From Deltaproteobacteria bacterium (GTDB lineage: Bacteria; Myxococcota_A; Polyangia; Polyangiales; Houyiibacteriaceae): 7,751 bases of DNA. The translations under genes were made by a program, and so were the position numbers. The notes below the pieces were generated by a model, which ran no database searches, was not told the origin of the DNA, and saw nothing but the letters and a program-made list of their open reading frames with translations. Shown here piece after piece: positions 1-6,252 of the stretch (its first letter is position 1; each line of letters begins with the position of its first letter). The DNA lies in the NCBI GenBank assembly GCA_019309605.1, contig JAFDFW010000086.1:1-7751 (forward strand), read 5' to 3'.

Positions 1-170
1 CCGCTGAGGTCGGCCAATGCCTGGATGAACCGAGGATAGATTCCGGCTGCGAGCAGCATGGTGCCGCCGCTGATACCGGGGACGAGGTTCGCGAGCCCCA
101 TCAGCGCGCCACCCAACAAGCACCGCAGTCCCCATTTCGGGCTCATCGACCCGTCCGCCGGCGTGTTCAT
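1..170 (-). CDS. DUF368 family membrane protein (PopT-type undecaprenyl-phosphate translocase), N-terminal fragment
   Basis: Only the first 56 codons are in the window; the rest lies off the left edge. Read from an ATG at 170 on the minus strand, a short polar stretch is followed by a first hydrophobic segment containing GLANLVPGISGGT (about residues 25-37) and then LLAAGIYPRFIQALADL. The 'N-x-x-PGISGGT' block near the N-terminus is the hallmark of DUF368 (PF04018). Members are polytopic inner-membrane proteins, and some (PopT) have been shown to return the lipid carrier undecaprenyl phosphate across the membrane for cell-envelope synthesis. That function is inferred here from family membership. 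Start choice is uncertain: an in-frame ATG at 146 would remove eight residues, and neither start has a clear ribosome binding site. The gene diverges from fxsA with 59 bases between the two starts. Confidence 0.82.
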   Translation of the reverse strand, partial: MNTPADGSMSPKWGLRCLLGGALMGLANLVPGISGGTMLLAAGIYPRFIQALADLS

Positions 171-229
171 GCCGCGCGGTGTACGGCACAACGGTGGCGC
201 GGGCCAGGGATCGGACTTAGGTTCAGCGA
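171..229. promoter_or_regulatory. Divergent gap between the DUF368 gene and fxsA
   Basis: These 59 bases separate two genes transcribed away from each other, so at least one promoter for each is expected here or just inside the coding regions. I cannot identify convincing -35/-10 hexamers, an operator or a strong Shine-Dalgarno sequence. The role is inferred from layout alone. Confidence 0.25.
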
Positions 230-721
230 GTGGGCCGCCTTTTCCTGTTATTCACAGTCGTTCCGCTCGTTGAGCTGTACCTTTTGATCGCCATTGGGCG
301 AATCCTCGGGCCTGTCCCGACCATCGGCTTGGTGCTTCTGACCGGCGCCGTTGGCGCCTGGTTTGCGAAGCTCGAGGGGTCGCGCGTGATTCGTCGCTGG
401 CAGGAGGCCATGGCGCGTCAGCAACTGCCGAAGGACGGCGTTATCGACGCGGTCCTCATCTTCGTCGGCGGGCTGATGCTCATTACGCCGGGAATCCTGA
501 CCGACATCGCCGGCCTTTCGCTGGTCATGCCGGCGACCCGGCGAGGCATTGCCGGCATCGTCCGCACTTGGCTGGAGCGGCAGATCGCGACAGGGCGCGT
601 ACAAGTGTACGCCCCTGGTTACAATGGATCGCCTCGTGGCCCCCAGGACGTGATTGAAGTGGAAGGCGAGGTGGTCGAAGTGGTCGCCACCGCGGACGTC
701 CCGCCGGCGCTTGAGAAGTAG
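230..721 (+). CDS. fxsA: FxsA family inner-membrane protein
   Basis: This encodes 163 residues, close to the roughly 160 of E. coli FxsA. It starts with GTG at 230, and a weak TTAGG lies about nine bases upstream. Hydrophobic segments fall at about residues 3-27 (with PLVELYLLI at 12-20), 29-47 and 71-100. The third contains FVGGLMLITPGILTDIAGL, matching the conserved 'G-L-x-L-x-PG-x-x-T-D-x-x-G' block of PF04186. The C-terminal third is cytoplasmic-looking and ends in a Val/Glu-rich stretch. FxsA proteins are small inner-membrane proteins without a known catalytic activity; E. coli FxsA was named because extra copies relieve exclusion of phage T7 by the F plasmid. The gene is divergent from the DUF368 gene and lies 32 bases upstream of the FKBP lipoprotein gene, so the two may be co-transcribed. 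The family call is firm, the cellular role unknown. Confidence 0.9.
   Translation: MGRLFLLFTVVPLVELYLLIAIGRILGPVPTIGLVLLTGAVGAWFAKLEGSRVIRRWQEAMARQQLPKDGVIDAVLIFVGGLMLITPGILTDIAGLSLVMPATRRGIAGIVRTWLERQIATGRVQVYAPGYNGSPRGPQDVIEVEGEVVEVVATADVPPALEK
591..617. repeat. Strong hairpin inside fxsA
   Basis: The sequence can fold as CAGGG (591-595), a bulged C at 596 and GCGTAC (597-602), then a four-base AAGT loop and GTACGC plus CCCTG (607-617). That gives 11 base pairs with one bulge. It lies within the fxsA codons for TGRVQVYAP, about 100 bases before the stop. No T tract follows, so it is not an intrinsic terminator. It may influence mRNA stability, or it may simply follow from the codons used. 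Confidence 0.4.
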
Positions 722-753
722 ACAGCGCGCGCGCGTTCGGCTACCACGCCCAC

Positions 754-1692
754 ATGAAATCTCTCTGGATCCTTCTTTGCTGCGCGACGCTGGCCGCCGC
801 GCTGACCGCCTGCAAGGGCAGCGCACCTGAGCCTGCCGAGGGCGACTCCGATTCGGAAGCGTCGGCCGAAACAGCCGAGGCCGCCGACACGAAGGTCGTG
901 GTGAAACCCCCGCCTGCGCCCGCTGGCATTCCAGCGCCTCCTGATGTTGCTGCGGCGCCGGAGAACGCCAAGAGCAGCGAGTCGGGGCTTGCGTGGACCG
1001 TGTTGCAAGAAGGCACTGGCGACAAGCACCCAGCCGAGGTCGACATCGTCACCGTCAACTACACGGGCTGGACGACCGCTGGGAAGATGTTCGACAGCTC
1101 GACGAAACGCGGCAAGCCGGCCGAGTTTCCGCTCAATCGGGTGATCAAGGGTTGGACCGAGGGCGTGCAGTTGATGGTCGCCGGTGAGAAGCGCCGCTTC
1201 TGGATCCCTGGTGCCCTTGCCTACGGCGAGGCGACACCGACCGATCCTCACGCTGGCATGGGTCCGCCCCGTGGCACCTTGGTGTTCGACGTCGAGCTCA
1301 TCAGCTTCAAGGAGGCGCCCAAGCCACCCGATGTGCCCAAGGACGTCGCCAAGATTCCGAAGAATGCCAAGAAGACCAAGTCCGGCCTCGCGTCGCGCGT
1401 ACTCTCGAAGGGCACGGGCAAAGACCATCCGACCGCGACGAGCGTCGTGACCGTGCACTATTCGGGATGGACAACGGACGGAAAGATGTTCGACAGCTCG
1501 GTCGTGCGCGGAGCGCCAGCGACCTTCGGTCTGAATCAGGTCATCCCAGGCTGGACCGAGGGTTTGCAGCTCATGGTCATCGGTGAGACGCGCCGGATTT
1601 GGATTCCGGAAGATCTGGCATACGCAGGCCGCCCAGGGCGTCCCGCCGGGATGCTGGTCTTCGATGTCGAGCTGCTCGAAATCAAGAACTAG
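754..1692 (+). CDS. Lipoprotein with two tandem FKBP-type peptidyl-prolyl isomerase domains
   Basis: This 312-residue protein should catalyse cis-trans isomerisation of Xaa-Pro bonds in exported proteins outside the cytoplasm. Residues 1-20 form a lipoprotein signal peptide ending in the lipobox LTAC (Cys20). A Pro/Ala/Glu-rich tether runs to about residue 75. FKBP domain 1 spans about 77-185 and domain 2 about 210-312. Both keep the pocket residues of the family: Tyr103/236, Phe113/246, Asp114/247, Phe125/258, Val130-Ile131/263-264, Trp134/267, Tyr157/290 and Phe178/303. The domains are internal duplicates, including the linker that begins 'PPDV'. By hand count they match at 43 of 60 positions over residues 99-158 versus 232-291. 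Domain 2 lacks eight residues of the loop after the conserved Tyr. The ATG at 754 has no clear Shine-Dalgarno sequence but fits the signal peptide. The gene lies 32 bases after fxsA. A long antisense reading frame here is a shadow. Confidence 0.93.
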   Translation: MKSLWILLCCATLAAALTACKGSAPEPAEGDSDSEASAETAEAADTKVVVKPPPAPAGIPAPPDVAAAPENAKSSESGLAWTVLQEGTGDKHPAEVDIVTVNYTGWTTAGKMFDSSTKRGKPAEFPLNRVIKGWTEGVQLMVAGEKRRFWIPGALAYGEATPTDPHAGMGPPRGTLVFDVELISFKEAPKPPDVPKDVAKIPKNAKKTKSGLASRVLSKGTGKDHPTATSVVTVHYSGWTTDGKMFDSSVVRGAPATFGLNQVIPGWTEGLQLMVIGETRRIWIPEDLAYAGRPGRPAGMLVFDVELLEIKN

Positions 1693-1780
1693 CGCTGAGG
1701 TCGGCGCCATCTCGGCGTAATCGCACCCCTTTTTACGCAATAGATCCAACTTGCGGGCTCACGCGTCTACCAGGGCAAGT

Positions 1781-1786
1781 GAGGAG
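1781..1786 (+). promoter_or_regulatory. Ribosome binding site of the DUF2330 gene
   Basis: GAGGAG lies six bases upstream of the ATG at 1793 and is the clearest Shine-Dalgarno sequence in the window. It decides the start: an in-frame TTG at 1751 would add 14 residues ahead of the signal peptide, would place this motif inside the coding region, and has no ribosome binding site of its own. Confidence 0.75.
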
Positions 1787-1792
1787 CAATCG

Positions 1793-3409
1793 ATGAAGCA
1801 AGCAATCGCTGTTTTGGGTCTGTGCGTGGCCATGGCTTGGCCGACTACGTCGCGCGCGTTCTGTGGGTTCTACGTGAGTGGGGCCGACGCCTCTCTCTAC
1901 AACAACGCGACGATGGTCGTGATGATGCGCGAGGGCACGCGAACCGTGCTGTCGATGCAGAACAACTATCAGGGCCCACCGGAAGATTTCGCGATGATCG
2001 TTCCGGTGCCGGTGGTGCTGCAGGAAGACAACGTGAAGACCTTGCCGCCCGAGATCTTCTCGCGGGTCGACAAGCTCGCGGCGCCGCGGCTGGTCGAGTA
2101 CTGGGAGCAGGACCCGTGTCGAGAGTTGGTCGTGTACGAGATGGCGGCAGGCGCGCCGTCGGCACGGCGAATGAAGTCTTCGGCGGACGAGGATGCCAAG
2201 AAAGAGTACGGCGTGACGATCGAAGCGCAGTTCAAGGTCGCCGAGTACGACATCGTCATCTTGAGCGCGAACGATTCGGGCGGGCTCGCCAAGTGGCTTC
2301 GCAAGAACAAGTACAACATTCCGAAGGGAGCCAACGCGGTCTTGCGCCCTTATGTCGAGCAGAACACCAAGTTCTTCGTTGCGAAGGTCGACTCGAAGAA
2401 GGTGAAGTTCCGCGACGGCAAGGCCGTTCTCTCCCCGCTTCGCTTCCACTACGACGCGCCGACGTTCACGCTTCCGGTGCGGCTTGGTTTGCTCAACAGC
2501 GCGGGCAAGCAGGACTTGATCGTGCACATCCTTGGCAAGGGGCAGCGCTACGAGGTGGCCAACTACAAGAACGCGTCGATTCCGACGAACATCCGCGTCG
2601 AGAACAGCGTTCGGAAGAGTTTTGGGGCCTTCTATGATGCACTGTTCGAGCGAACGGCCGAGAAGAACCCTGGCGCCGTCGTGACGGAGTACGCTTGGGA
2701 CGCGACGAGTTGCGATCCGTGTCCGGAGCCGCCGTTGAGGCCGGACGAGCTGGCGACTCTCGGTGGAGATGTGCTCGTACCGGCCGAGCAGGATCCGTAC
2801 TCCGACATTCCGGGTGTCGTGCCACAGCGTAGACAACGGCCATCGTGGCAGCCCTACGGGTTCGTGCTTACGCGGCTGCACTATCGCTACGACAAGAATG
2901 GACTCGATGAGGACCTGGTGTTTCGCGCGGCGGGCCCCATTGTCGGCGGTCGAGGGATGCCCGATCAGAAGGGCGAGCTCGGTGAGCGGCGCGCCCAGGC
3001 GTCGAGCGTCAACAATTTCCAGGGGCGATACGTGATGCTGCACTCATGGGAAGGCAAGGTCGCGTGTGAGAATCCGCAGCGTGGAACCTGGGGTGGGCCG
3101 CCTGGGGGCCGGGCACCCAAGCCCGTTGCAGCAGGCAACACCGCGCTCGAGGGCACGAGTACGAAGACGCTGACCGGCCAGCTGCCAGCACTGATTCAAA
3201 CCGACATTCCAGAGCTCGACCTCGAGGCGGGCACGGTCGACCTCGCGCCCAAAGGTGCACCAGGTTCCAGCGAAGGGCAGGGCGAGCCGACGGGTGATGG
3301 CGGCGCGTTTGACGGGTGCTCCGTGAGCGCTGCAAAGAGCGCCTCGTTCGGTTGGATTGCGCTGTGCATCGTTGCTATGTGGCTGACGAGGAGACGCACA
3401 GCTCAATAG
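1793..3409 (+). CDS. Exported DUF2330 family protein with a MYXO-CTERM-like C-terminal sorting tail
   Basis: The product is 538 residues. Residues 1-22 form a Sec signal peptide with a probable cleavage site after SRA, immediately before FCGFYV, the typical mature start of DUF2330 (PF10092) proteins. The DUF2330 body runs to about residue 425 and includes the conserved AWDATSCDPCPEPPL segment (301-315; Cys307, Cys310) and further cysteines at 24, 109 and 425. A low-complexity Gly/Pro/Glu region (about 430-505) leads to Gly508-Cys509, a hydrophobic stretch (about 519-531) and Arg533-535. That layout resembles the MYXO-CTERM signal, thought to be processed by myxosortases for attachment to the outer surface. 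The biochemical function of DUF2330 is unknown; the family is common in myxobacteria. The start is set by GAGGAG at 1781. A 100-base gap precedes the gene, in which I see no clear promoter. The stop is three bases before ettA, suggesting co-transcription. Confidence 0.9.
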   Translation: MKQAIAVLGLCVAMAWPTTSRAFCGFYVSGADASLYNNATMVVMMREGTRTVLSMQNNYQGPPEDFAMIVPVPVVLQEDNVKTLPPEIFSRVDKLAAPRLVEYWEQDPCRELVVYEMAAGAPSARRMKSSADEDAKKEYGVTIEAQFKVAEYDIVILSANDSGGLAKWLRKNKYNIPKGANAVLRPYVEQNTKFFVAKVDSKKVKFRDGKAVLSPLRFHYDAPTFTLPVRLGLLNSAGKQDLIVHILGKGQRYEVANYKNASIPTNIRVENSVRKSFGAFYDALFERTAEKNPGAVVTEYAWDATSCDPCPEPPLRPDELATLGGDVLVPAEQDPYSDIPGVVPQRRQRPSWQPYGFVLTRLHYRYDKNGLDEDLVFRAAGPIVGGRGMPDQKGELGERRAQASSVNNFQGRYVMLHSWEGKVACENPQRGTWGGPPGGRAPKPVAAGNTALEGTSTKTLTGQLPALIQTDIPELDLEAGTVDLAPKGAPGSSEGQGEPTGDGGAFDGCSVSAAKSASFGWIALCIVAMWLTRRRTAQ

Positions 3410-3412
3410 CTC

Positions 3413-5086
3413 ATGGCAGACTTTATCTTCACGATGAAGGGGGTTACGAAAGTTCATCCCCCGGACAAAAAAATCATCGAGGACCTCTATCTTTCGTTCC
3501 TTCCGAACGCGAAGATAGGGGTCATTGGTGTCAACGGCACCGGTAAGTCCTCGTTGCTTCGCATCATGGCGGGCGTGGACGAGAGCTTTACCGGAGAGGC
3601 CTGGCTTCGCCCCGGGGCGAAGGTCGGGTACCTGCCGCAGGAGCCGGACCTCGGTGACGCCAAGACGGTCTTGGAGGCGGTTGAGGCAGGGGTTGCTCCG
3701 GTGCGTGCGATTCTCGACGAGTTCAATGAGCTCAGCATGAAGCTCGGTGAGCCGATGAGCGACGACGAGATGGCCAAGCTGCTCGACAAGCAGGGAGCGC
3801 TTCAAGACAAAATCGAAGCGGCAGATGGGTGGAACCTCGAGAGTACGCTCGAGATCGCGATGGACGCGCTTCGCTTGCCCCCGGCCGATGCCGATCCGAA
3901 GTTGCTTTCGGGCGGTGAGAAGCGTCGTGTCGCACTTTGCCGGCTGCTGCTCGAGAAGCCCGCGCTCCTGTTGCTCGACGAGCCGACCAACCATCTCGAC
4001 GCCGAGTCGGTTGCCTGGTTGCAGGGGTATCTTCAGAAGTATCCCGGTTGCGTGATCCTCGTCACCCATGATCGGTACTTCCTGGACGAGATCGTCGAGT
4101 GGATCCTCGAGCTCGATCGTGGTGAGGCGCACCCGTTCCAGGGCAACTACTCTCAGTGGCTCGAGGCCAAGGACGCGCGGCTGGCCCAAGAAGGCAAGAA
4201 AGACAGCTCTCGAAAGCGGAAGATCGCCCGAGAACTCGAGTGGGTGCGTTCGTCGCCCAAGGCGAGACAGGCGAAGAGCAAGGCGCGCATCACCGCGTTC
4301 GAGAGCTTGGTTGCCGATGCCGCCAAGGCTCGCGGCGATGCCAACGAGATTCGTATTCCGCCGGGGCCGCGACTCGGCACGCAGGTGTTCGAGGTCAATG
4401 GGGTCAGTAAAGCCTACGGCGACAAGCTCCTGTTCGAAGACGTGAGCTTCATCGTCCCGCGCGGGGCGATCGTAGGCATCGTTGGTCCCAACGGCGCGGG
4501 TAAGACGACATTGTTCCGGATGTTGGTGGGCGAAGAGACGCCGGACTCGGGAACGATTACCGTCGGTGACACCGTGGCGCTCTCGTATGTGGACCAGAGC
4601 CGCGACTCTCTTGGCGACGGCAACAACGTCTTCAAGGAAATCACGGGCGGCGCCGACGAGATCCCCGTGGGCGGCGGCACCGTGAAGTCGCGCGCATACG
4701 TCGGCTGGTTCAACTTCCGCGGAAGCGATCAGCAGAAGCCGGTCAAGAACCTCTCTGGCGGCGAGCGCAACCGAGTCCACCTGGCCAAGCTCCTCAAAAG
4801 CGGCGGCAACGTGCTGCTCCTCGACGAGCCCACCAACGACATCGACGTAGAAACGCTACGCTCGCTCGAAGAGGCGATCCTAGCGTTCCCAGGCTGCGCC
4901 CTGATCATCAGCCATGATCGCTGGCACCTAGACCGAATCTGCACCCACATCCTAGCCTTCGAAGGCGACAGCCGAGTCATCTGGCACGAGGGCTCCTACG
5001 CCGACTACGCCGCCGACCGCAAAGCCCGCCTAGGCACAGAAGCCGACATCCCCCACAGAATAAAATACAGAAAATTCTCCCGATAG
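3413..5086 (+). CDS. ettA: Energy-dependent translational throttle protein EttA (ABC-F ATPase)
   Basis: This 557-residue soluble protein has two ABC ATPase domains and no membrane segments; E. coli EttA has 555 residues. ABC1 has Walker A GVNGTGKSS (39-47), signature LSGGE (165-169), Walker B ending Asp189-Glu190 and switch His219. The arm insertion expected in EttA lies at about 95-140. The basic inter-domain linker (about 245-320) is rich in Lys/Arg. ABC2 has GPNGAGKTT (358-366), LSGGE (447-451), Asp471-Glu472 and His501. The catalytic glutamates align with E188/E470 of E. coli EttA. EttA binds the ribosomal E site and, depending on ATP/ADP ratio, gates the first peptide bond. The C-terminal RIKYRKFSR is typical. 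The ATG at 3413 follows the DUF2330 stop by three bases. The nearest GAGGAG (3388-3393) is 19 bases away, so translation may depend on coupling. The last roughly 80 codons change codon usage, with five CTA codons where I saw none earlier. Confidence 0.96.
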   Translation: MADFIFTMKGVTKVHPPDKKIIEDLYLSFLPNAKIGVIGVNGTGKSSLLRIMAGVDESFTGEAWLRPGAKVGYLPQEPDLGDAKTVLEAVEAGVAPVRAILDEFNELSMKLGEPMSDDEMAKLLDKQGALQDKIEAADGWNLESTLEIAMDALRLPPADADPKLLSGGEKRRVALCRLLLEKPALLLLDEPTNHLDAESVAWLQGYLQKYPGCVILVTHDRYFLDEIVEWILELDRGEAHPFQGNYSQWLEAKDARLAQEGKKDSSRKRKIARELEWVRSSPKARQAKSKARITAFESLVADAAKARGDANEIRIPPGPRLGTQVFEVNGVSKAYGDKLLFEDVSFIVPRGAIVGIVGPNGAGKTTLFRMLVGEETPDSGTITVGDTVALSYVDQSRDSLGDGNNVFKEITGGADEIPVGGGTVKSRAYVGWFNFRGSDQQKPVKNLSGGERNRVHLAKLLKSGGNVLLLDEPTNDIDVETLRSLEEAILAFPGCALIISHDRWHLDRICTHILAFEGDSRVIWHEGSYADYAADRKARLGTEADIPHRIKYRKFSR

Positions 5087-5108
5087 GGGGACACTCTCCA
5101 CCCCCCTA
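5084..5108. repeat. Hairpin overlapping the ettA stop codon
   Basis: TAGGGGG (5084-5090, beginning with the ettA stop codon) is perfectly complementary to CCCCCTA (5102-5108), with an 11-base loop. There is no T run on either strand next to it, so it is not a canonical intrinsic terminator. It may protect the ettA mRNA 3' end or help halt transcription with Rho. The pairing is seen directly; the role is inference. Confidence 0.5.
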
Positions 5109-5130
5109 AGCGCCCAAAATCACGGGGCTT

Positions 5131-5220
5131 CTCAGCCAAAGATCGCAGCGCTATCCTCTGCGGTGCTTCGGCGAGGGCGTTCCTCAGGTGCAGAATGGGT
5201 CGCTGCGATCTTTGCCTGAG
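5131..5220. repeat. 90-bp inverted-repeat element between ettA and pip
   Basis: The left arm CTCAGCCAAAGATCGCAGCG (5131-5150) and right arm CGCTGCGATCTTTGCCTGAG (5201-5220) are reverse complements at 19 of 20 positions. The mismatch opposes 5136 and 5215. Inside, TCTGC (5157-5161) pairs with GCAGA (5190-5194) across a symmetric six-by-six internal loop. The terminal part holds GC-TTCG-GC (5165-5172) and GAGG/CCTC (5173-5176/5182-5185). The element fills most of the 145-base convergent gap and ends 11 bases before the pip stop codon. No T tract follows on either strand, and the arms are far longer than in a normal terminator. I find no clear target-site duplication. It could be a palindromic MITE/REP-like repeat, or a structured bidirectional transcript end. 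The inverted repeat is certain, the identity is not. Confidence 0.8.
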
Positions 5221-5231
5221 GTTCTGAAGGA

Positions 5232-6182
5232 TTACCGGCGGTTAGGGGGTAGGAGAGTGACCCCTAGGAGGAGGGTGGTGATTTCTGGTTCTAGGGCGGA
5301 GTGGCCGGATTTGGGGGCGATTATTAGTTGGCTGCTGGGGTGGGCTTTGTGGAGGGCGTGGGCGCTTTCGGGGGGGCAGACTATGTCGTAGCGGCCTTGG
5401 ATTATCACTGTGGGGATGTGGTGGATGCGGTGGGCGTTTTCTAGGAGTTGGTTGTCGTGTTTGAAGAAGCCGCCGTTGATGAAGTAGTGGCATTCGATGC
5501 GGGCGAATGCTTCGGCGAAGGCTTCGTCACCGGTGCGTTCGATGAGCTCAGGGTCGGGGACGAGCCTGCTGGTGCTGCCCTCCCACATGCTCCATGCGCG
5601 GGCCGCTTGGATGCGTTCGGCTCGGTCGCTGCTCGTTAGGCGGCGGTAGTACGCGCCGACCATGTCGTCTCGCTCGTCTTCGGGGATCGGTGCGAGATAC
5701 TTCTCCCACGCCTCTGGGAAGATTCGGCTCGCGCCTTCTTGGTAGTACCATTGAATCTCGCGGCGCCGGAGGAGGAAGATGCCGCGCAGCACCATGTCGG
5801 TGACGCGCTCGGGATGCTGCTGGGCGTATGCGAGGGAGAGCGTGCTTCCCCATGAGCCGCCGAACAGTTGCCAGCGCTCGATGCCGAGGTGCTCGCGGAT
5901 TCGTTCCATGTCGTCGACCAAGTCCCAGGTCGTGTTGTGTCGGAGCTCCGCATGGGGGGTGCTGCGGCCGCAGCCTCGCTGATCGAAGAGAATGATGCGG
6001 TACACGGCCGGGTCCCAGAACCGGCGATGCACCGAGCTCGAGCCGCCGCCGGGCCCTCCATGAACGAAAATGGCCGGCTTTCCCCCCGGATTGCCGCACT
6101 GCTCGTAATAGACCGAATGAACCGAATCGACCTGAAGGTGTCCGGAGTCGTAAGGCTCGATTTCTGGAAACAGCCCTGTCAT
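5232..6182 (-). CDS. pip: Proline iminopeptidase (alpha/beta hydrolase, peptidase family S33)
   Basis: This 316-residue cytoplasmic enzyme releases N-terminal proline from peptides, matching the length and layout of bacterial Pip. The oxyanion-hole motif HGGPGGG is at 41-47, followed by FDQRGCGRS (66-74). The nucleophile elbow is GGSWGS (Ser110), and the triad is completed by Asp266 (in GRYDIVCP) and His294 (in SGHSALEP). Glu201 (WSMWEGS) and Glu230 (RIECHYF) match the two glutamates that hold the substrate amino group in Serratia Pip (Glu204, Glu232), at near-constant offset from the triad residues. There is no signal peptide. The ATG at 6182 has no obvious Shine-Dalgarno sequence. The gene converges on ettA and diverges from prfC. 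The last roughly 80 codons are strikingly C-rich and G-poor on the sense strand, with repeated CTA, ATA and CCC codons, unlike the 5' part of the gene. Confidence 0.95.
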   Translation of the reverse strand: MTGLFPEIEPYDSGHLQVDSVHSVYYEQCGNPGGKPAIFVHGGPGGGSSSVHRRFWDPAVYRIILFDQRGCGRSTPHAELRHNTTWDLVDDMERIREHLGIERWQLFGGSWGSTLSLAYAQQHPERVTDMVLRGIFLLRRREIQWYYQEGASRIFPEAWEKYLAPIPEDERDDMVGAYYRRLTSSDRAERIQAARAWSMWEGSTSRLVPDPELIERTGDEAFAEAFARIECHYFINGGFFKHDNQLLENAHRIHHIPTVIIQGRYDIVCPPESAHALHKAHPSSQLIIAPKSGHSALEPEITTLLLGVTLLPPNRR

Positions 6183-6252
6183 CGGCAGCGCCCATCACAG
6201 CACGTTCGCTGACTGGCGCAACCGACAACAGTGGCTATCTTGCCGCCCGGGC
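6183..6252. promoter_or_regulatory. Divergent pip/prfC intergenic region
   Basis: These 70 bases lie between two divergent start codons and should hold both promoters. On the plus strand a weak -10-like TATCTT (6236-6241) lies only 11 bases from the prfC ATG, with no good -35 partner and no Shine-Dalgarno sequence. If real, it would imply a very short leader. I see nothing convincing for pip. The regulatory role is inferred from layout. Confidence 0.3.

Noticed and set aside
2..14. CGCTGAGGTCGGC also occurs at 1693-1705
   Set aside because: A single shared 13-mer is not unexpected in a window of this size and composition, and one copy is ordinary DUF368 coding sequence.
58..273. Small plus-strand open frame at the left edge
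   Set aside because: It overlaps the DUF368 coding region on the opposite strand and runs into fxsA in another frame; no ribosome binding site or domain.
725..735. Alternating GC run between fxsA and the FKBP gene
   Set aside because: Eleven bases of GCGCGC in a GC-rich genome is too short to claim a Z-DNA or regulatory role.
619..1749. Long open frame on the minus strand opposite the FKBP gene
   Set aside because: It is antisense to a protein with a clear lipobox and two FKBP domains, is rich in Arg/Gly/His without any recognisable motif, and results from low stop frequency in GC-rich DNA.
1751..1792. Upstream TTG start for the DUF2330 gene
   Set aside because: It would add 14 polar residues ahead of a good signal peptide, while GAGGAG sits at ideal spacing before the ATG at 1793.
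1733..4780. Two large adjacent open frames on the minus strand (1733-3043 and 3044-4780)
   Set aside because: Both lie opposite DUF2330 and EttA, whose domains and motifs are unmistakable. The antisense products show Arg/His/Leu-rich shadow composition and no domain.
3413..5086. Reading the ABC-F protein as an antibiotic-resistance factor
   Set aside because: The length, N-terminal segment, RIKY C-terminus and the position of both catalytic glutamates match housekeeping EttA; there is no resistance-type linker or leader peptide.
5084..5220. Calling the intergenic hairpins intrinsic terminators
   Set aside because: Neither structure is followed by a T tract on either strand, so only Rho-dependent or other roles remain plausible.
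5188..5391. 67-codon plus-strand frame starting inside the inverted repeat
   Set aside because: It lies antisense to the pip 3' end, and its composition simply mirrors the G-rich complement of pip.
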